Positions 1 through 6,961 of a stretch of 29,296 nt of DNA are shown here, piece after piece. This DNA is from a virus. The position numbers and the translations under genes were made by a program. Every line of letters begins with the position of its first letter. Within the stretch, counting starts at the first letter, position 1. Below the pieces are notes generated by a model. The model made no database searches. It was not told the DNA's origin and saw nothing but the letters and a program-made list of their open reading frames with translations. Location of the stretch: positions 1 to 29,296 of IMG/VR virus record IMGVR_UViG_3300005529_000081, one strand, 5' to 3'.

Positions 1-119
1 GCTAGCGCGACGGTAGGGCGGTTGCACTCCGGCCGTCGGGCGAAATCAAAGGGCAGCCTAAGCTTGTAGATGCTCATGCGGTGCGGCTGCGGACGCGGGT
101 TCGATTCCCGCCGCCTCCA
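1..119 (+). ncRNA. ssrA: tmRNA 3' portion, probably host ssrA (5' part outside window)
   Basis: This is the 3' end of a transfer-messenger RNA. It shows the conserved tail of the tRNA-like domain: an AAGCTTGTAGA segment (60-70) matching the E. coli AAGCATGTAG region, then GGACGCGGGTTCGATTCCCGCC, which contains a perfect 5-bp T stem (GCGGG/CCCGC) with a TTCGATT loop, and a 3' acceptor strand CGCCTCC followed by A. No CCA is encoded. The upstream bases (1-57) contain CGACGG/CCGTCG complementarity, as expected of a late pseudoknot. The tag reading frame and 5' acceptor strand lie before the window. I take this copy as the host gene because the prophage integrase end abuts it. Confidence 0.88.
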
Positions 120-388
120 TTCTCCCTGCTAATAGCGATTTCGGATTGGAACAATTCGGCGAAGAGAAGCTCGGCATCAAACCGGGCCGCCTCGGTGGCG
201 AACTCGCACGCTTCGCGAGCCTGGTCGATCGTTGCCCCGTTGCGGAGCATGACCGTGGCGCGCGCCGCGGACGCGTGGGTCGCACCGGCCGACACGAGGA
301 TGCGGGCCATCTGCAGCTCGACGGGCGTCAAGCCAAGGGCCGAGGCGGCATGGCCGCCCCTAGCGCCCGTGTCGTTCGTCGCGCTCAC
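74..388 (-). CDS. Hypothetical phage protein whose ORF runs into attL
   Basis: I do not recognise the family of this 104-residue product. The GTG start is chosen because it overlaps the stop of the previous gene as GTGA, and a GGGAG lies 9 nt upstream. Longer readings exist but would overlap that gene. The central part looks helical, with Ala-rich stretches around the motifs LTPVELQMARIL and DQAREACEFATEAARFDAELL. The last residues, including GGGGNRTRVRSRTA, are antisense to the T-arm of the tmRNA. The native C-terminus in the circular phage could therefore depend on where the att crossover falls. It is the last gene of the repressor-integrase operon. A role in integration or excision is only positional inference. 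Confidence 0.6.
   Translation of the reverse strand: MSATNDTGARGGHAASALGLTPVELQMARILVSAGATHASAARATVMLRNGATIDQAREACEFATEAARFDAELLFAELFQSEIAISRENGGGGNRTRVRSRTA
90..120 (+). other. Probable attL core (tmRNA T-arm to 3' end)
   Basis: Tyrosine integrases often recombine at the T-arm and 3' end of tRNA and tmRNA genes, leaving the gene intact. Here the tmRNA ends exactly where the phage-like gene cluster begins, and the integrase operon runs toward it. The matching attR, which must be a direct repeat, is not in the window. The only similar copy, at 29042-29072, is inverted and belongs to a different tmRNA, so the core boundaries cannot be fixed from this sequence. Confidence 0.6.
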
Positions 389-576
389 CGACCCGCGCTC
401 CCGACCGTGGCTTCCCCGTCGCCTTCCGGTGAGTGGTTGCAGGCGGCAGGGTGTGGGGCGGCCAAGCTCATCTTGAAGCATGAGGAGTCGTGCTCGTGGT
501 CGAGGCCGCAACGCGGCTCCGAGAAGTCGTAGAGAGGATCGGACGCGGCATCGGGGCGATCAGCCATCGAAGTCAC
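385..576 (-). CDS. Small hypothetical protein, Cys/His containing
   Basis: This 63-residue product is unrecognised. The GTG start overlaps the preceding stop (GTGA at 573-576) and its own stop overlaps the next start (GTGA at 385-388). This double coupling is the main evidence that it is real. The sequence is polar, with a C-x8-C pair separated by an HEH segment and a third Cys further on; weak metal binding is possible. An in-frame ATG at 567 (MADRPDA) is an alternative start. Confidence 0.55.
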   Translation of the reverse strand: MTSMADRPDAASDPLYDFSEPRCGLDHEHDSSCFKMSLAAPHPAACNHSPEGDGEATVGSAGR

Positions 577-722
577 CAGGCCCAGGCCCGCAGTCGGTGC
601 AGAGCGTGATCACCACGTCCGACTGAATCGTCGTTCCACGTCTCGGTGTACCCGTCGCCGTCGCACGTCGGGCAAACCTCCGGCTCAGGCGCGTTGGCGG
701 CAGGCGTGTTGTCAGTCGCCAC
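573..722 (-). CDS. Zinc-ribbon-like mini-protein
   Basis: About 49 residues from a GTG at 722, which overlaps the upstream stop by 11 nt; GAAGGGG lies 8 nt before it. The core is CPTCDGDGYTETW, a CxxC followed by a GxGY turn, as in DnaJ-type or rubredoxin-like knuckles. Only one CxxC is present, so a complete zinc site would need the downstream His residues or a partner. It sits in a chain of overlapping genes between the integrase and attL. Its function is unknown. Excisionases in this position are often small, but this one lacks a recognisable winged-helix pattern. Confidence 0.55.
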   Translation of the reverse strand: MATDNTPAANAPEPEVCPTCDGDGYTETWNDDSVGRGDHALHRLRAWAW

Positions 723-936
723 GGGGCCGACCCCTTCGCTCGTGATACTCGACCAGCGCGCGCAGTTCTTCCCGCGCCTCACGGACGTTGATGCTCAACA
801 CCGATCTCTCGTGCATCCTGTCGAGCGCGTCAATCAGCTTCCGGGCAGCGCCGGGGATGCGGATCGAGTCCATCGGGTGAATCTCCTCGAAGATCAGCGG
901 CGACTCGACTTCCTCGCCGTCGATTTCCATGCTCAT
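712..936 (-). CDS. Small acidic hypothetical protein
   Basis: A 74-residue product with an ATG start at 936 preceded by a perfect AGGAGG at 5 nt spacing, one of the clearest ribosome binding sites in this operon. The N-terminal third is acidic (MEIDGEEVESP). The remainder is predicted helical, with a heptad-like stretch from about residue 28 to 68 (AARKLIDALDRMHERS, then REELRALVEYHERR), suggesting a helical hairpin or coiled coil. The family is not recognised. The start overlaps the stop of the upstream 38-codon gene as ATGA. Confidence 0.7.
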   Translation of the reverse strand: MSMEIDGEEVESPLIFEEIHPMDSIRIPGAARKLIDALDRMHERSVLSINVREAREELRALVEYHERRGRPRGD

Positions 937-1049
937 AGAAGCCTCCTGGCGGCACTAGCATCGGGAGGGAGACACCTGGGCGTCTTGTCAGTCGCGGCGG
1001 CACCAACGGCCTCGTGCGACCTACCCTCCCGAATCTTCGGATCAGCCAT
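933..1049 (-). CDS. Micro-protein, 38 residues
   Basis: Its ATG at 1049 lies inside the end of the previous gene (8-nt overlap), and its TGA overlaps the next start as ATGA. That coupling is the reason for calling it despite its length. The product begins MADPKIREG and is polar and basic at the end. The segment AAATDKTP recalls the start of the 49-residue gene nearby (VATDNTP), and the DNA shares the string GACTGACAA. A small duplicated leader is therefore possible. No function can be assigned. Confidence 0.45.
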   Translation of the reverse strand: MADPKIREGRSHEAVGAAATDKTPRCLPPDASAARRLL

Positions 1050-1326
1050 TTGGATGCTCCTCATCCCACGCGGCGACCGCCGCTCTGGCCTCCGGGTCGC
1101 TGCTTTCGCGGGCGAGCTTGCGACCCCACTCGAACGCCTCACGCGGAGGACGACGATGGCCGATGTAGCGCGCGCCGTCCGGCACCCACTCGCGGAACTG
1201 CCACGACATATAGAGGCGTCTGATCGGCCACGGGAGCTTGTCGAGCAGCCATCCCTTTGGATCACGGAAACGTTCCCTGGCGGCAGACTGCCCCTCACGG
1301 CGGTTTTGGTCGGACATTTCCGCCAC
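1042..1326 (-). CDS. Hypothetical phage protein downstream of integrase
   Basis: A 94-residue product. The GTG at 1326 is preferred because AGGAG lies 5 nt upstream, overlapping the integrase stop region; the ATG at 1317 would be too far away. The protein is rich in Arg and Trp: a basic N-terminal helix, then KLPWPIRRLYMSWQFREWVPDG, then a helical acidic end (DPEARAAVAAWDEEHP). It could bind nucleic acid through the basic aromatic middle, but the family is unrecognised. It is the only gene in this operon separated from its upstream neighbour, by 8 nt, rather than overlapping it. Confidence 0.65.
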   Translation of the reverse strand: MAEMSDQNRREGQSAARERFRDPKGWLLDKLPWPIRRLYMSWQFREWVPDGARYIGHRRPPREAFEWGRKLARESSDPEARAAVAAWDEEHPNG

Positions 1327-1334
1327 GACTGCTC

Positions 1335-2393
1335 CTAGACCTCAGCCTCGAACGAGTGCAGAAGAGCCATCGCGAGGTCGGCCGTGTCGAGCTGCGAGTA
1401 CCGGTCGGTCGAGCTGATATCGGCGTGTCCGAGCAGCAGCTTCGCGAGCTTCAGATTGTGGGAGGAGCGCAGGAGCTCGGTCGCCGCCGTGTGTCGTCCG
1501 CGGTGCATGTTCATGCCGGCGGTCGTGCCCTTCTCGACGAGGCCCGCGCGGACGAGGCACCGATACCACCACAGATGGGCGAGCTTCCCGGTCGGCTGGA
1601 TCGTGTGCTTCCGACGCGTGATCTCCGCGTAGCCCTGCCGGCGGTCAGCGAAGGTCACGAACTCGGTCGCGTCCTCGTCTGGCACCTTCATCCGCCTGGT
1701 GTCTTGTCGGTATAGGAGCCAGTGCTCGGGCTGTAGCTGCGCCTCGATCTGCAGGAGCCCGAGCTTCAGCCAGAAGTCGTCGTCGACGATCGGGATCTCG
1801 TAGATGCGGCCACCCTTCGTCCTGCACGTGAACAAGCGCCGTTCGACGTCGAAGTCCTTCGGCTGCGCGTTCACCAGGCCGGACCGCCGGACGCCGTACC
1901 GGAGCACGAGATCGGCGAGGCACCAGTCGGCCGGATACGCCTGGGCCGCGAGGATTGAGGAGACGATCGACGGCATGAACGTGTCGATGCGTGTGTCGCG
2001 GATCTTCGGCCGGCTCAACGCCCGCGCAGGATTCCCGTGCAGGCTGCGCTCGCGGACGCCCCACTCGAAGAAATCAACCCAGACCGACCTGACCTTCGCA
2101 CGCGTGCGAGCCGACCGGTCGCCCCAGAAGTGATCCCAGCACTCACGCAGCCGCTCCGTTCCAACCGGCGGCGCGAAATCAGCGAGCTCGAGGTCAGCGA
2201 AATACAGCGCCAGGCGGGCGAGGATGGCCTCGTAGTCGCGCAGTGTCTCTGCGGTTGCGCCCCACTCGTTCTTCTTCCAGCGGTAATAGCGCGCGACGTC
2301 GAGGCCGAGTGGGGTCGCTCGATAAGAGCGATCCTTCACGGCGTCGCGCATCATCCGTGCCGCGTCCGCCAGAGTCAACGTCGCCTCGGTCAC
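1335..2393 (-). CDS. int: Tyrosine-type site-specific integrase
   Basis: A 352-residue phage integrase that catalyses recombination between phage attP and the bacterial attachment site through a covalent 3'-phosphotyrosine. An N-terminal SAM-like core-binding domain (about 40-130, with the motif VWVDFFEWGVRERSLHGNPA) precedes the catalytic domain. Visible catalytic residues are Arg169 in YGVRRSGLV, Lys193 in RTKGGRIYEIP, His297 and Arg300 in MHRGRHTA, His323 in LLGHADISST and Tyr332 in DRYSQL. Length is normal. The GTG start overlaps the upstream stop as GTGA, with AGGAG about 6 nt before. It lies about 1.2 kb from the tmRNA end and is translated toward it, as expected for integration into ssrA. 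Gly172 replaces the acidic residue common after the first Arg. Confidence 0.93.
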   Translation of the reverse strand: MTEATLTLADAARMMRDAVKDRSYRATPLGLDVARYYRWKKNEWGATAETLRDYEAILARLALYFADLELADFAPPVGTERLRECWDHFWGDRSARTRAKVRSVWVDFFEWGVRERSLHGNPARALSRPKIRDTRIDTFMPSIVSSILAAQAYPADWCLADLVLRYGVRRSGLVNAQPKDFDVERRLFTCRTKGGRIYEIPIVDDDFWLKLGLLQIEAQLQPEHWLLYRQDTRRMKVPDEDATEFVTFADRRQGYAEITRRKHTIQPTGKLAHLWWYRCLVRAGLVEKGTTAGMNMHRGRHTAATELLRSSHNLKLAKLLLGHADISSTDRYSQLDTADLAMALLHSFEAEV

Positions 2394-2569
2394 GCGGCGC
2401 TCCTGAGCCCGGCGATTCCGTGCTCGGGGCAGGCGATGTCATGGACGCCCTGCGAGAGGAACCGCTGATCACACGTACATGGCCGAAACCGAGTGAGGCC
2501 ATCCCGGAGGATGCACGCAAGGCAGCGCCCGAACTTCCGGCACGAGCACACGGCGGCGCTCGAGCTCAT
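2390..2569 (-). CDS. Cys-rich putative zinc-binding mini-protein
   Basis: A 59-residue product beginning MSSSAAVCSC, with six Cys in CxC, CxxC and CxC arrangements in the first half, then CPEH near the end (CxxH). This spacing suggests one or two zinc sites. Both ends are coupled: the ATG overlaps the upstream stop (ATGA) and the TGA overlaps the integrase GTG (GTGA). The gene is short enough to be missed by length-filtered callers. Its position directly before the integrase would suit an excisionase or recombination directionality factor, but no known fold of that class is visible. Confidence 0.65.
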   Translation of the reverse strand: MSSSAAVCSCRKFGRCLACILRDGLTRFRPCTCDQRFLSQGVHDIACPEHGIAGLRSAA

Positions 2570-2769
2570 CCGTGAGCCCCCGCGAGAAGGTCACGGACGA
2601 GCGGGATCGACGCCCCTGCATCGTGCGCAAGCAGAGTCAGCGCCCCGTCGATCGCGTCGACGAGCTCGGCCCGGATCTCCGACAGCTTCGCCGGGTCATC
2701 CGTGCGAGCAGCCGAGACGATCAACGACGAGATCAACTCCGCGAAATGAGCGATCTCGGCCGGCGTCAC
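2566..2769 (-). CDS. Small helical hypothetical protein
   Basis: 67 residues from the GTG at 2769 that forms GTGA with the previous stop; a second GTG directly before it at 2772 would add one residue. The whole protein looks like two amphipathic helices (AEIAHFAELISSLIVSAA, then KLSEIRAELVDAIDGALTLL) and a short C-terminal helix. Its stop overlaps the next ATG. The family is unrecognised; a small dimerising helical protein is the most that can be said. Confidence 0.6.
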   Translation of the reverse strand: MTPAEIAHFAELISSLIVSAARTDDPAKLSEIRAELVDAIDGALTLLAHDAGASIPLVRDLLAGAHG

Positions 2770-3146
2770 CACAACTCCCGCCGTCCGGGCGTCACAGTGC
2801 GCGCCGTATTGCCCAACGTTGTCGTATCAGCGACTGGCAGCCGGACGTTCCACCACCACTTCTTCAGCCGCCAGACGAGCAGCCCGAACCGGGTACGACC
2901 GACGAAACGGATCGCGAGCGCGTCAAGCTCAGCATCGATCTCGCCGGTCACCGCGAGACACTCGAGGTGGGCACGGTTGACCTCGCCGACGTGTACCGCG
3001 ACGTCGATCTTCGTCACGCGCAACGCCGCCGTCACGTCACGGACGACCTCAACTATCTCCCCGTCATGGTCGACGTCCTCTACGAGAAGCACGCGCGTCC
3101 GGTGGCCGACACCACTCTCGTTCACGATCCGCAGCCTCGGATTCAC
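2766..3146 (-). CDS. Hypothetical phage protein
   Basis: A 126-residue product beginning with GTG in a GTGA overlap with the preceding gene. It has a basic N-terminus (NPRLRIVNE), then alternating beta-like segments (TRVLLVEDVDHDGEIVEVV, KIDVAVHVGEV), then an aromatic basic segment (LLVWRLKKWWWNVRLP). The alternation suggests an alpha/beta or beta-rich fold. Codon use and composition match its neighbours. No family recognised. Confidence 0.6.
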   Translation of the reverse strand: MNPRLRIVNESGVGHRTRVLLVEDVDHDGEIVEVVRDVTAALRVTKIDVAVHVGEVNRAHLECLAVTGEIDAELDALAIRFVGRTRFGLLVWRLKKWWWNVRLPVADTTTLGNTARTVTPGRRELW

Positions 3147-3396
3147 GCCGCGCCTCTCGGCAGATTGTCGACGGCAGCCAGGCGCGGAACACCGCGAGTC
3201 GTTGCCATGTCCTCATGGGCAGATGCCCGGCTGCCGCCAACCTCGTCACGCCATAGCCGCTCGAGCAGACGCCGATGGCGCCGGCGAGCAGCGATCGACC
3301 TGAGCACGCCGCGCGCGAGCCCGAACGCGTCCGGCATCAGACACAGCAAGCAGAACGCCAGCCCGGGAACCCAGAGCGGGACGTAGACCGCGGCGG

Positions 3397-3400
<4 letters not shown>
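3143..3400 (-). CDS. Small single-pass membrane protein
   Basis: An 85-residue product with one hydrophobic segment near the N-terminus (about residues 5-26, PLWVPGLAFCLLCLMP and flanks), then a strongly basic stretch (SIAARRRHRRLLERLWRDE). This predicts a membrane anchor with the Arg-rich tail in the cytoplasm. The GTG start and the stop are both in GTGA overlaps. It lies next to the Ala-repeat protein. Superinfection exclusion is a common job for such proteins in lysogeny operons, but that is inference from position. Confidence 0.6.
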
Positions 3401-4229
<829 letters not shown>

Positions 4230-4233
<4 letters not shown>

Positions 4234-4508
4234 GCAACGCTCCTTTCGATGGGCTGCGCCGCGCGAGCCGCGCGAGCGCGAAGATCAGCTGGCAGAGACG
4301 AAGACAGGACGACGAGCGGCACCGCGTTCCGCGCCTCACGCGTACAACGCGGGCAGCGACGACCCACCGAGAGGATCAGGTCATGGACGATGCACCGCTC
4401 CTTCGGCGGACAGTCCGGGCAGCGCACCTTCGGACCGTCGACGACGTCCCCGTCGACGAACTCGTACCCGTCGCACGTCGAGCACACCAGCACCGGCGCG
4501 GTCACCAT
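4230..4508 (-). CDS. Zinc-ribbon protein
   Basis: A 92-residue product with three CxxC-type knuckles: CSTCDGYEF, CPDCPPKERC with a following His, and CPRC. This is the pattern of a two-site zinc ribbon that binds nucleic acid or mediates protein contacts. The ATG at 4508 is preceded by GGAGG at 10 nt and overlaps the stop of the one-TM mini-protein; its stop overlaps the next ATG. The C-terminal third is Ala/Arg-rich and low in Cys. Similar small zinc proteins are frequent in actinophage early regions. The exact role is unknown. Confidence 0.7.
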
Positions 4509-4615
4509 CGCCTACGGCCCTCCTCAGATTGCCCACCGACCCACACGAGCAACAGAAAGACGAACAGCGGCGCACCCACCGCGGACACGATCGCGGCGAT
4601 CGCGAGCGGCGTCAC
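4502..4615 (-). CDS. One-TM mini-protein, 37 residues
   Basis: The GTG start forms GTGA with the HNH gene stop, and its end overlaps the next gene's ATG, so it is coupled on both sides. Residues 3-27 are almost wholly hydrophobic (LAIAAIVSAVGAPLFVFLLL), followed by a charged tail (SEEGRRRW). It is predicted to be a small inner-membrane peptide. It is below the size limit of most gene callers. Confidence 0.6.
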   Translation of the reverse strand: MTPLAIAAIVSAVGAPLFVFLLLVWVGGQSEEGRRRW

Positions 4616-5034
4616 GCTGCCTCCAACGGCGAAGCCGCCGCCGGGTAGTGCTTATCGACGTACCAGCCGAGCCCATGCTCAGCCGCGAACTCGAACACCG
4701 ACGCCGGCAGGAGCTCCCGCGGGATCGGCCGGTAGCCGGTCGTATGCTGCTCATGCCGGTGCTCGCACACCGAGACGCGGTTACGGAGATCCATGCACGC
4801 CGCCGTCAGGCCGAGCTGCCGAAGCTTCGACTTCGCGACCGCGTGATGGCCCTGCACCATCCCCGAGCAGACACCGCCCTCAGCCGGGCACACCACACAC
4901 GGGCCGAGGTCGCGGCGCCATATCGTCGAGTCGACCAGCTGCGGTGCACGCCGGCCAGGCAGCAGAACAGCGGAGCGACGCAGCGGCTTATGCGCCCGCA
5001 GCCGCGTCTTCCGCTTCAACGCCGACCGCCTCAC
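4612..5034 (-). CDS. HNH family endonuclease
   Basis: A 140-residue phage HNH protein. After a basic N-terminal arm (residues 1-30) comes CVVCPAEGGVC (46-56), then QGHHAVAKS with the first catalytic His pair (63-64), then DLRNRVSVC with the central Asn (85), then the last His cluster HRHEQH (92-97). The tail IPRELLPASVFEFAAEHGLGW is typical of actinophage HNH proteins. These enzymes nick or cut DNA with a single metal, and some assist terminase at cos sites. Such assisting enzymes usually sit next to terminase; this one lies in the repressor-integrase operon, so a different use is possible. GTGA overlaps at both ends. Confidence 0.85.
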   Translation of the reverse strand: MRRSALKRKTRLRAHKPLRRSAVLLPGRRAPQLVDSTIWRRDLGPCVVCPAEGGVCSGMVQGHHAVAKSKLRQLGLTAACMDLRNRVSVCEHRHEQHTTGYRPIPRELLPASVFEFAAEHGLGWYVDKHYPAAASPLEAA

Positions 5035-5231
5035 GACCGGCCCTCCTCGGCGTCCGGGGAGACGTCGGCAACAGGTTCACAAGCGGCCTCGTGAACCAGC
5101 GCCGACGTCTCCCGAGATGCCGCCACCTCAGACGGACGGCGAAGAAGATCCTCACGGCGATGCAGCCCCAGCCGCCGCGCGAGCGCCGCACCCTCGCGCC
5201 GGCGCATGTTCTCGATCCAGAGCAGCGCCAT
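5031..5231 (-). CDS. Small hypothetical protein
   Basis: A 66-residue product whose ATG overlaps the previous stop by one base (TGATG) and whose stop overlaps the HNH start (GTGA). The first half is basic and helical (ENMRRREGAALARRLGLHRREDLLRR), the second half acidic (VADVSPDAEEGRS). A DNA- or RNA-contacting helix is conceivable. Family not recognised. Confidence 0.6.
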   Translation of the reverse strand: MALLWIENMRRREGAALARRLGLHRREDLLRRPSEVAASRETSALVHEAACEPVADVSPDAEEGRS

Positions 5232-5437
5232 CAGAAGCCGCCCTCCTCGCGAGCGAGAGCGCGCAACCTGCGCATCAGCGTCCGCTGCTGGCGGAAGTTG
5301 ACCGCCGCACGCGCGAGCTCAGGCGACAGGCCGATCTCATGCTCAACGAGCTCGACCAGCCGATCCGCGAGCCCGATCGCGTCCATGACCGCCTCGTCGA
5401 AGCGGGCGCGGATCTCGACGTCGTCGATGACGCTCAC
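5231..5437 (-). CDS. Small helical hypothetical protein
   Basis: 68 residues from a GTG that overlaps the previous stop as GTGA (5434-5437); longer readings upstream give Arg/Pro-rich junk and would bury that gene. The chosen product is one continuous amphipathic helical pattern (EAVMDAIGLADRLVELVEHEIG, split by SPEL, then NFRQQRTLMRRLRALARE). It may be a helical bundle. Function unknown. Confidence 0.6.
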   Translation of the reverse strand: MSVIDDVEIRARFDEAVMDAIGLADRLVELVEHEIGLSPELARAAVNFRQQRTLMRRLRALAREEGGF

Positions 5438-5586
5438 GAGACCTCGACCTCCGAAACGCCACCGACACGGATCAGCCACGCGCCCAGCCGGCAGAACGCC
5501 ACACCGAGCCGCGCCATCCGGGTCAGCCGTCCGTGAACGGTGAACGTCAAGCGAGGCCCCGAGACGCGCCGGTCGACCAGTGCCAT
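5434..5586 (-). CDS. Small basic hypothetical protein, 50 residues
   Basis: The ATG overlaps the winged-helix gene stop (TGATG), and the TGA overlaps the next GTG (GTGA). The product starts MALVDRRVSGPRLTFTV and has an aliphatic basic middle (LTRMARLGVAFCRLGAWLIRVGG) that could be a short amphipathic or membrane-surface helix. It is too short for length-filtered calling and is supported mainly by double coupling. Confidence 0.55.
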   Translation of the reverse strand: MALVDRRVSGPRLTFTVHGRLTRMARLGVAFCRLGAWLIRVGGVSEVEVS

Positions 5587-6107
5587 CACGCGGCCTCAGC
5601 GGATTCGTTGTGCGTACCGGCGAGGGCCCGCGGGCTCCCGGCACGCACAACGAGCCTGTACGACGACACCGCCCTGGTGAATCCGCGCCGGCCAGGGCCA
5701 GGGATCGGATCCCGCTCGGTGCGGTTCTCGATCTTGTGGCCGCGGCGACGCAGCTCGGCGGCGCGCGAATGAACCGTGAGGCCGACACCGCGATCGCGGA
5801 AGCTGCGACCGAGGATCTCGTTCAGCGTGTGCCACTCGCCATCAGCGAGCGCGGACAGCAGAAACTCACAGTCGCGTGCGCCACGCCTAGCGGTCGCCTC
5901 GCTCGACGGGACGAGATCGGACGAGTTGAAGTAGGCGCCGCGCACCGACCTCCCCTCCGGTGCCGAGACGCGCTCAAAGCGGCCCTCGATGAGCACCCGC
6001 TTCACGTCAGCGTCGCGAGCACTGACGCCCCTGCCGATCTCAGGCACCGTCGCCGGGCCATTGCGATGCAGAAACGCAGCGACCTCGGCTGGCAGCGTCG
6101 CCCTCAC
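5586..6107 (-). CDS. Double winged-helix DNA-binding protein
   Basis: A 173-residue product with two helix-turn-helix-like halves. Residues about 4-50 (VAAFLHRNGPATVPEIGRGV, then ADVKRVLIEGRFERV) look like a winged helix. Residues about 80-125 (LLSALADGEWHTLNEIL, then SRAAELRRRGHKIENRTE) look like a second, with the AELRRRGH-IE turn typical of phage winged-helix replication or regulatory proteins. The GTG start forms GTGA with the repressor stop. It is the second gene of the operon, so it probably acts with the repressor or in early regulation. Replication initiation is an alternative. Confidence 0.7.
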   Translation of the reverse strand: MRATLPAEVAAFLHRNGPATVPEIGRGVSARDADVKRVLIEGRFERVSAPEGRSVRGAYFNSSDLVPSSEATARRGARDCEFLLSALADGEWHTLNEILGRSFRDRGVGLTVHSRAAELRRRGHKIENRTERDPIPGPGRRGFTRAVSSYRLVVRAGSPRALAGTHNESAEAA

Positions 6108-6406
6108 AGGTTCGCGACCTCTTCGCGGAGGATCTGACGGACACGCACGCGGAGGTAGTCGTCGAGCGTCAACGCGGCGGCCTCCTCGTCGTCGTCCGAC
6201 TCGACCGAGCCGGTGAGAAAGAAGTCGAGCTCGTGCCCCGTCGCCTTAGCGATCGCGACGACGCTATGAACGCGCGGCTCGTTCTGACCGTTCTCCCAGC
6301 GGATGATGTTCCGCTCCGAGGTCTCGATCGACCGGGCGAGTTGGCCCTGCGTCAGCCCGGCGCGCTGCCGAGCCTCGCGGATCCGACCTCCAATCAGCCG
6401 TCCCAT
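6104..6406 (-). CDS. XRE-family phage repressor
   Basis: A 100-residue protein with a classic five-helix HTH at residues 7-60: GRIREARQRAGLTQGQLARSIETSERNIIRWENGQNEPRV, split across helices 1-4, with the recognition helix near SERNIIRWE. An acidic linker (SDDDEEAAA) leads to a short C-terminal helical tail, probably for dimerisation. There is no peptidase domain, so self-cleavage induction like lambda CI is not expected. The ATG lies one base after the predicted transcription start with no ribosome binding site, so the mRNA is probably leaderless. It is the first gene of the long leftward operon and is divergent from the HTH gene at 6501. Confidence 0.85.
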   Translation of the reverse strand: MGRLIGGRIREARQRAGLTQGQLARSIETSERNIIRWENGQNEPRVHSVVAIAKATGHELDFFLTGSVESDDDEEAAALTLDDYLRVRVRQILREEVANL

Positions 6407-6413
6407 GGTGCCG

Positions 6414-6442
6414 ATGATGCCATCTCAGAAATGACATGTCAA
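6414..6442 (-). promoter_or_regulatory. Promoter for repressor operon, leaderless
   Basis: On the minus strand a perfect TTGACA (-35, 6442-6437) is followed by a 17-nt spacer and CATCAT (-10, 6419-6414, four of six consensus bases). The start of transcription would fall at about 6407, one base before the repressor ATG. Leaderless mRNAs are common for phage repressors and in actinobacteria. The -35 box lies inside the palindrome at 6432-6441, so repressor binding there would block its own transcription. Confidence 0.6.
6432..6441. promoter_or_regulatory. Palindrome TGACATGTCA, candidate operator
   Basis: A perfect 10-bp dyad in the 94-bp gap between the divergent repressor and HTH genes. It overlaps the -35 box of the repressor promoter. 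The symmetry, size and position fit a dimeric XRE repressor. I saw no second copy nearby. Confidence 0.5.
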
Positions 6443-6500
6443 TAGCGAGAGGGCATTTGCGGCATTGCGCCCTAGACCAGCCACCAGTGAGGCTTCAGAT

Positions 6501-6797
6501 GTGCGGCCGACAACAAAGGATCTACTCGAAGCTCTGCGAAACCCCGGCGAGAGCTACGAGGCCCTCGCGGCGCGCCTGCCGATCTCGATGAGCACCGTGA
6601 ACCGGTGGAAGAAGGAGTCGCCGGCCGAGTGGGATCTCTACATCGAGCTCCTCGATCGAGCCGGCTGGCTCAATCAGGATCGGGTGGAGGGGGGACTAGT
6701 CGCAGCGAGGCTCGCCGCGGATGATGCCCATCGGCGTGCTGATCGTCTAGCAGCCGAGAATGAACGGCCTGCTCGAGCGCGCCGCAAGCGAGCCTAA
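6501..6797 (+). CDS. HTH protein divergent from the repressor
   Basis: 98 residues from a GTG at 6501 with GAGG 8 nt upstream; a TTG at 6465 would add 12 residues but has no good binding site. Residues 17-38 form a helix-turn-helix (ESYEALAARLPISMSTVNRW). A charged helical tail ends in ARARRKRA. It is transcribed away from the repressor and could be the Cro-like or lytic counterpart, or a terminase-small-subunit-like HTH protein. The opposite strand relative to both operons argues for a regulatory switch role. Family not certain. Confidence 0.7.
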   Translation: MRPTTKDLLEALRNPGESYEALAARLPISMSTVNRWKKESPAEWDLYIELLDRAGWLNQDRVEGGLVAARLAADDAHRRADRLAAENERPARARRKRA

Positions 6798-6961
6798 GCG
6801 ACGCAACGATAGCCAGCACAGACTCGAGGAACTCCACGTCGCTCGGGTCCGTCGTCGCTCAATCCCCTCCGCCGCAGAGCCGAGGTTGCATCGCACTCTA
6901 TTGTGAGCAATCGTAAGCAGGCGCACGGCCAAACGACAATGCACCGAACGAGGGAGGCACG

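Noticed and set aside
6798-6961. Small RNA or promoter in the 164-nt gap before the membrane-anchored gene
   Set aside because: TTGCAT and TATTGT-like strings occur, but not with convincing spacing; a promoter must lie here but I cannot place it.
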